Assembly: GCF_030269905.1 (NCBI RefSeq)
Contig: NZ_BSVC01000004.1
Location: 62,001-126,000, forward strand
Source of the DNA: Pelosinus sp. IPA-1
Lineage (GTDB): Bacteria; Bacillota; Negativicutes; DSM-13327
Direction: 5' to 3'
DNA length: 64,000 bases
In this document: positions 62,047 through 64,000 of the stretch, piece after piece
Layout: each line of letters opens with the position of its first letter
How positions within the stretch are numbered: position 1 is the first letter of the stretch
Made by a program: the position numbers and the translations under genes
The notes under the pieces: generated by a model
Database searches by the model: none
The model's input: the letters and a program-made list of their open reading frames with translations, nothing else
Told to the model about the DNA's origin: nothing

Positions 62047-63417
62047 TTGGAAAACAAAAAAGACATTCATCCAGTAGACGAACTTATGCCTAAAGGGCAG
62101 TTATTTACTTACGGGCTACAACATGTAATGGCTATGTATGCTGGTTGTGTTGCTGTTCCTTTGATAATTGCCAATGCACTAAAATTAACCTCGGAACAAT
62201 TGATTATTTTAATTAATTCCGATTTGTTTGTCGCAGGTATAGCAACGATTATTCAATCCTTGGGTCTATTAAATATGGGTATTAAAAGCCCCATAGTGCA
62301 AGGTGTTTCCTTTGCGGCTGTAGCACCAATGGTTTTGGTTGGGCAAAACGCTGGTGGACAAGTTCCCGGATTATTAGCGATTTTTGGTGCAACCATAGCT
62401 GCAGGTGTTATCAGCTATGCTATAAGTCCACTATTTAGTCGGCTTATTCGTTTTTTCCCACCAGTAGTAACTGGTTCTATTATTACTTTGATTGGCATTT
62501 CATTATTACCAGTTGCCATACGGTGGGCAGGGGGGGGCATCCCTGGTACGCCTAATTTTGGTAGTATTCAATCCATTGGAATGGCATTTGCAGTATTAAT
62601 GCTGGTTATTATATTATACCGGTACTTAAAAGGATTTTATAGTAACATAGCTGTACTGCTCGGATTAGTCATCGGTACTATAATTTCTATACCTTTGGGT
62701 ATGGTTGATTTTTCTAAAGTTGAAAACGCGGCTTGGGTTGGCTTGGTTCAGCCTTTTTACTTTGGTTGGCCTACATTTGATTTAGCTGGAATTGTTGCTC
62801 TGGTTATTGCAATGTTGGTTATTATGACAGAAACAACAGGCGATTTTATTGCCGTTGGCGAAATTATTGGTAAGCCAGTAACTCAACGGGATTTGACTAG
62901 AGGATTACGGGCAGACTCTTTTTCTACCATGCTTGGTGGTATCATGAATACTTTTCCTCACTCAGCCTTTGCCCAAAATGTTGGCCTTGTCAGCCTAACT
63001 AGAATTAAGAGCCGATATGTTGTTGTTGCCGCTGGAATGATTCTTGTTATATTAGGACTATTTCCTAAGGCTGCTGCTGTCGTCGCCTGCATCCCTACAC
63101 CAGTACTTGGTGGTGCTGGAATTGCAATGTTTGGAATGGTTGCCGCAAGTGGCATTCGGGCTCTTAGTGCCGTAAAATTTGAAGGTACACATAATGCCAT
63201 GATTGTGGCAATAAGCATTGGCGTCGGATTAATACCTCTAGCAGTACCAAGTTTTTATCAAAACTTCCCTAAATGGGCTCAGGTTATTTTGCATAGCGGA
63301 ATAACATCTGGTAGTATTTTAGCAATTGGGTTAAACTACTTCTTTAATGAATTAGGTAACAATACACAATGTCCTAATGTTGTTGCTACAAGAGATGCAC
63401 AAACGAAGAATGTTTAA
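62047..63417 (+). CDS. NCS2-family purine permease
   Basis: A 456-residue transporter of the nucleobase-cation symporter 2 family (xanthine/uric acid branch). It has about 12-14 membrane segments and the family blocks GLQHVMAMYAGCVAVPLI, QGVSFAAVAPM and TETTGDFIAVGEI, plus the NFPHSAFAQNVGL-like NTFPHSAFAQNVGLVSLTRI. TTG 62047 follows taggagattggacaa. It would supply the hydroxylase with substrate; both respond to the same riboswitch. Confidence 0.93.
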   Translation: MENKKDIHPVDELMPKGQLFTYGLQHVMAMYAGCVAVPLIIANALKLTSEQLIILINSDLFVAGIATIIQSLGLLNMGIKSPIVQGVSFAAVAPMVLVGQNAGGQVPGLLAIFGATIAAGVISYAISPLFSRLIRFFPPVVTGSIITLIGISLLPVAIRWAGGGIPGTPNFGSIQSIGMAFAVLMLVIILYRYLKGFYSNIAVLLGLVIGTIISIPLGMVDFSKVENAAWVGLVQPFYFGWPTFDLAGIVALVIAMLVIMTETTGDFIAVGEIIGKPVTQRDLTRGLRADSFSTMLGGIMNTFPHSAFAQNVGLVSLTRIKSRYVVVAAGMILVILGLFPKAAAVVACIPTPVLGGAGIAMFGMVAASGIRALSAVKFEGTHNAMIVAISIGVGLIPLAVPSFYQNFPKWAQVILHSGITSGSILAIGLNYFFNELGNNTQCPNVVATRDAQTKNV

Positions 63418-63429
63418 TTAAGTCTAAAG

Positions 63430-63485
63430 AAAAACCTCCACATTACCTTCGTTAGAAGTATGTAACTTGGAGGTTCTTTTTTGTC
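63430..63485 (+). terminator. Terminator of the purine operon
   Basis: An imperfect long hairpin (aacctcca / tggaggtt at the base) is followed by T residues, just after the permease stop. Confidence 0.8.
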
Positions 63486-63618
63486 TCTATTAAAAATAAA
63501 TTAAATATAGATATTAGGATAGGAAAAATAATGAATTCGGAGTATATAAAAGAGGAATTTTATTGCTATAAATAGAAAACAATACCAATGAGAATATTTT
63601 CTTTTTGGAGGTGTATGT

Positions 63619-64000
63619 GTGAATTCAGACAACATAATTAGTGAAACAATCGAAAATTATGAACAATATATTAATCCAGCGATAGCCAAGTTGTTCCGTT
63701 ATATGGGTCTGTCAACAGTGGAATGGAAAGCTGAAGGCAACATAATATATGATATTGATGGAAAAGAATATATTGACTGTTTGGGTGGCTATGGAGTATT
63801 TAGTTTAGGTCATCGCCATCCTAAAGTTGTTGAGGCAGTAAAAAAACAACTTGATTTTATGCCCTTGTCTAGTAAAGTATTATTTAATAAGCCTATGGCT
63901 GATTTGTCTGCCTTACTAGCAGAAATTACACCAGGAGAGTTACAGTATAGCTTTATAGGAAATAGTGGTACTGAAGCGGTTGAAGGAGCACTGAAACTTG
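63619..64000 (+). CDS. Class III aminotransferase, putrescine-type (partial)
   Basis: The first 127 codons of a PLP-dependent class III aminotransferase, cut by the window end. GTG 63619 follows ggaggtgtat. Visible blocks are KLFRYMGLSTVEWKAEG, DGKEYIDCLGGYGVFSLGH, and FIGNSGTEAVEGALKL, which matches the phosphate-binding part of the PLP site. The opening sequence is closest to putrescine aminotransferases (PatA/YgjG), but the substrate needs the missing half, including the PLP lysine. Confidence 0.8.
   Translation, partial: MNSDNIISETIENYEQYINPAIAKLFRYMGLSTVEWKAEGNIIYDIDGKEYIDCLGGYGVFSLGHRHPKVVEAVKKQLDFMPLSSKVLFNKPMADLSALLAEITPGELQYSFIGNSGTEAVEGALKL

Noticed and set aside
1-64000. CRISPR array, insertion sequence or rRNA genes
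   Set aside because: No regularly spaced direct repeats, transposase motifs or rRNA sequence were seen; the strong palindromes are single terminators.

Overview
The window looks like the chromosome of a low-GC, endospore-forming Firmicute, most likely a Negativicute of the Sporomusaceae (Pelosinus-like). That placement is inference from gene content: many sporulation genes, an IspH-ribosomal protein S1 fusion, split glycine decarboxylase, and clostridial gene order. No marker was compared with a database. Most genes are on the + strand in tight operons separated by clear hairpin terminators.

Layout. 0.2-16 kb: xerD, pdp, dacF, spoIIAA-spoIIAB-sigF, a small membrane protein, dodecin, and a spoVA operon (AC, AD, AEb, two unassigned genes, AEa, AF). 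An unassigned lipoprotein follows on the - strand, then an M50 protease, trpS and scpA-scpB. 15.5-20.7 kb: a DUF2953 protein, GerW/YtfJ, a second D,D-carboxypeptidase, spmA-spmB and an FAD oxidoreductase. 20.7-24.2 kb is accessory: a lone large serine recombinase, an iron alcohol dehydrogenase and a broken Crp/Fnr gene. 24.2-32.9 kb: a tandem glycine riboswitch controls gcvT-gcvH-gcvPA-gcvPB, two radical SAM genes, a LipM-type octanoyltransferase and lpd. 32.9-37.1 kb is a second accessory stretch of small genes ending in a PyrK-like flavoprotein. 37.1-54.5 kb: a pseudouridine synthase, a BaiN-like flavoprotein, aroF-aroA-cmk-plsC, ispH-rpsA, fni, a DUF1614 protein, spoIIP, a DUF512 radical SAM protein, a CobO-like enzyme, der, plsY and spoIVA. 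54.7-57.6 kb: an ACT-domain protein, hom, thrB and tRNA-Pro. 57.8-64 kb: a small membrane protein, then a purine riboswitch ahead of a three-subunit molybdenum hydroxylase (xanthine dehydrogenase family) and an NCS2 purine permease; an aminotransferase is cut by the window end.

How the genes work together. The sporulation genes cover early forespore control (SpoIIAA/AB/SigF), engulfment (SpoIIP), coat base (SpoIVA), dipicolinate import (SpoVA), core dehydration (SpmA/B) and germination (GerW). The most interesting block is the glycine operon. It encodes the whole cleavage system and apparently its own lipoyl assembly line: LipM would octanoylate GcvH, and the radical SAM pair, which resembles the two-protein lipoyl synthase LipS1/LipS2, would insert the sulfurs. 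The last operon appears to be a purine-sensing salvage/catabolism unit.

Starts were chosen by ribosome binding site and often differ from the longest open frame. Family calls rest on motifs read by eye.
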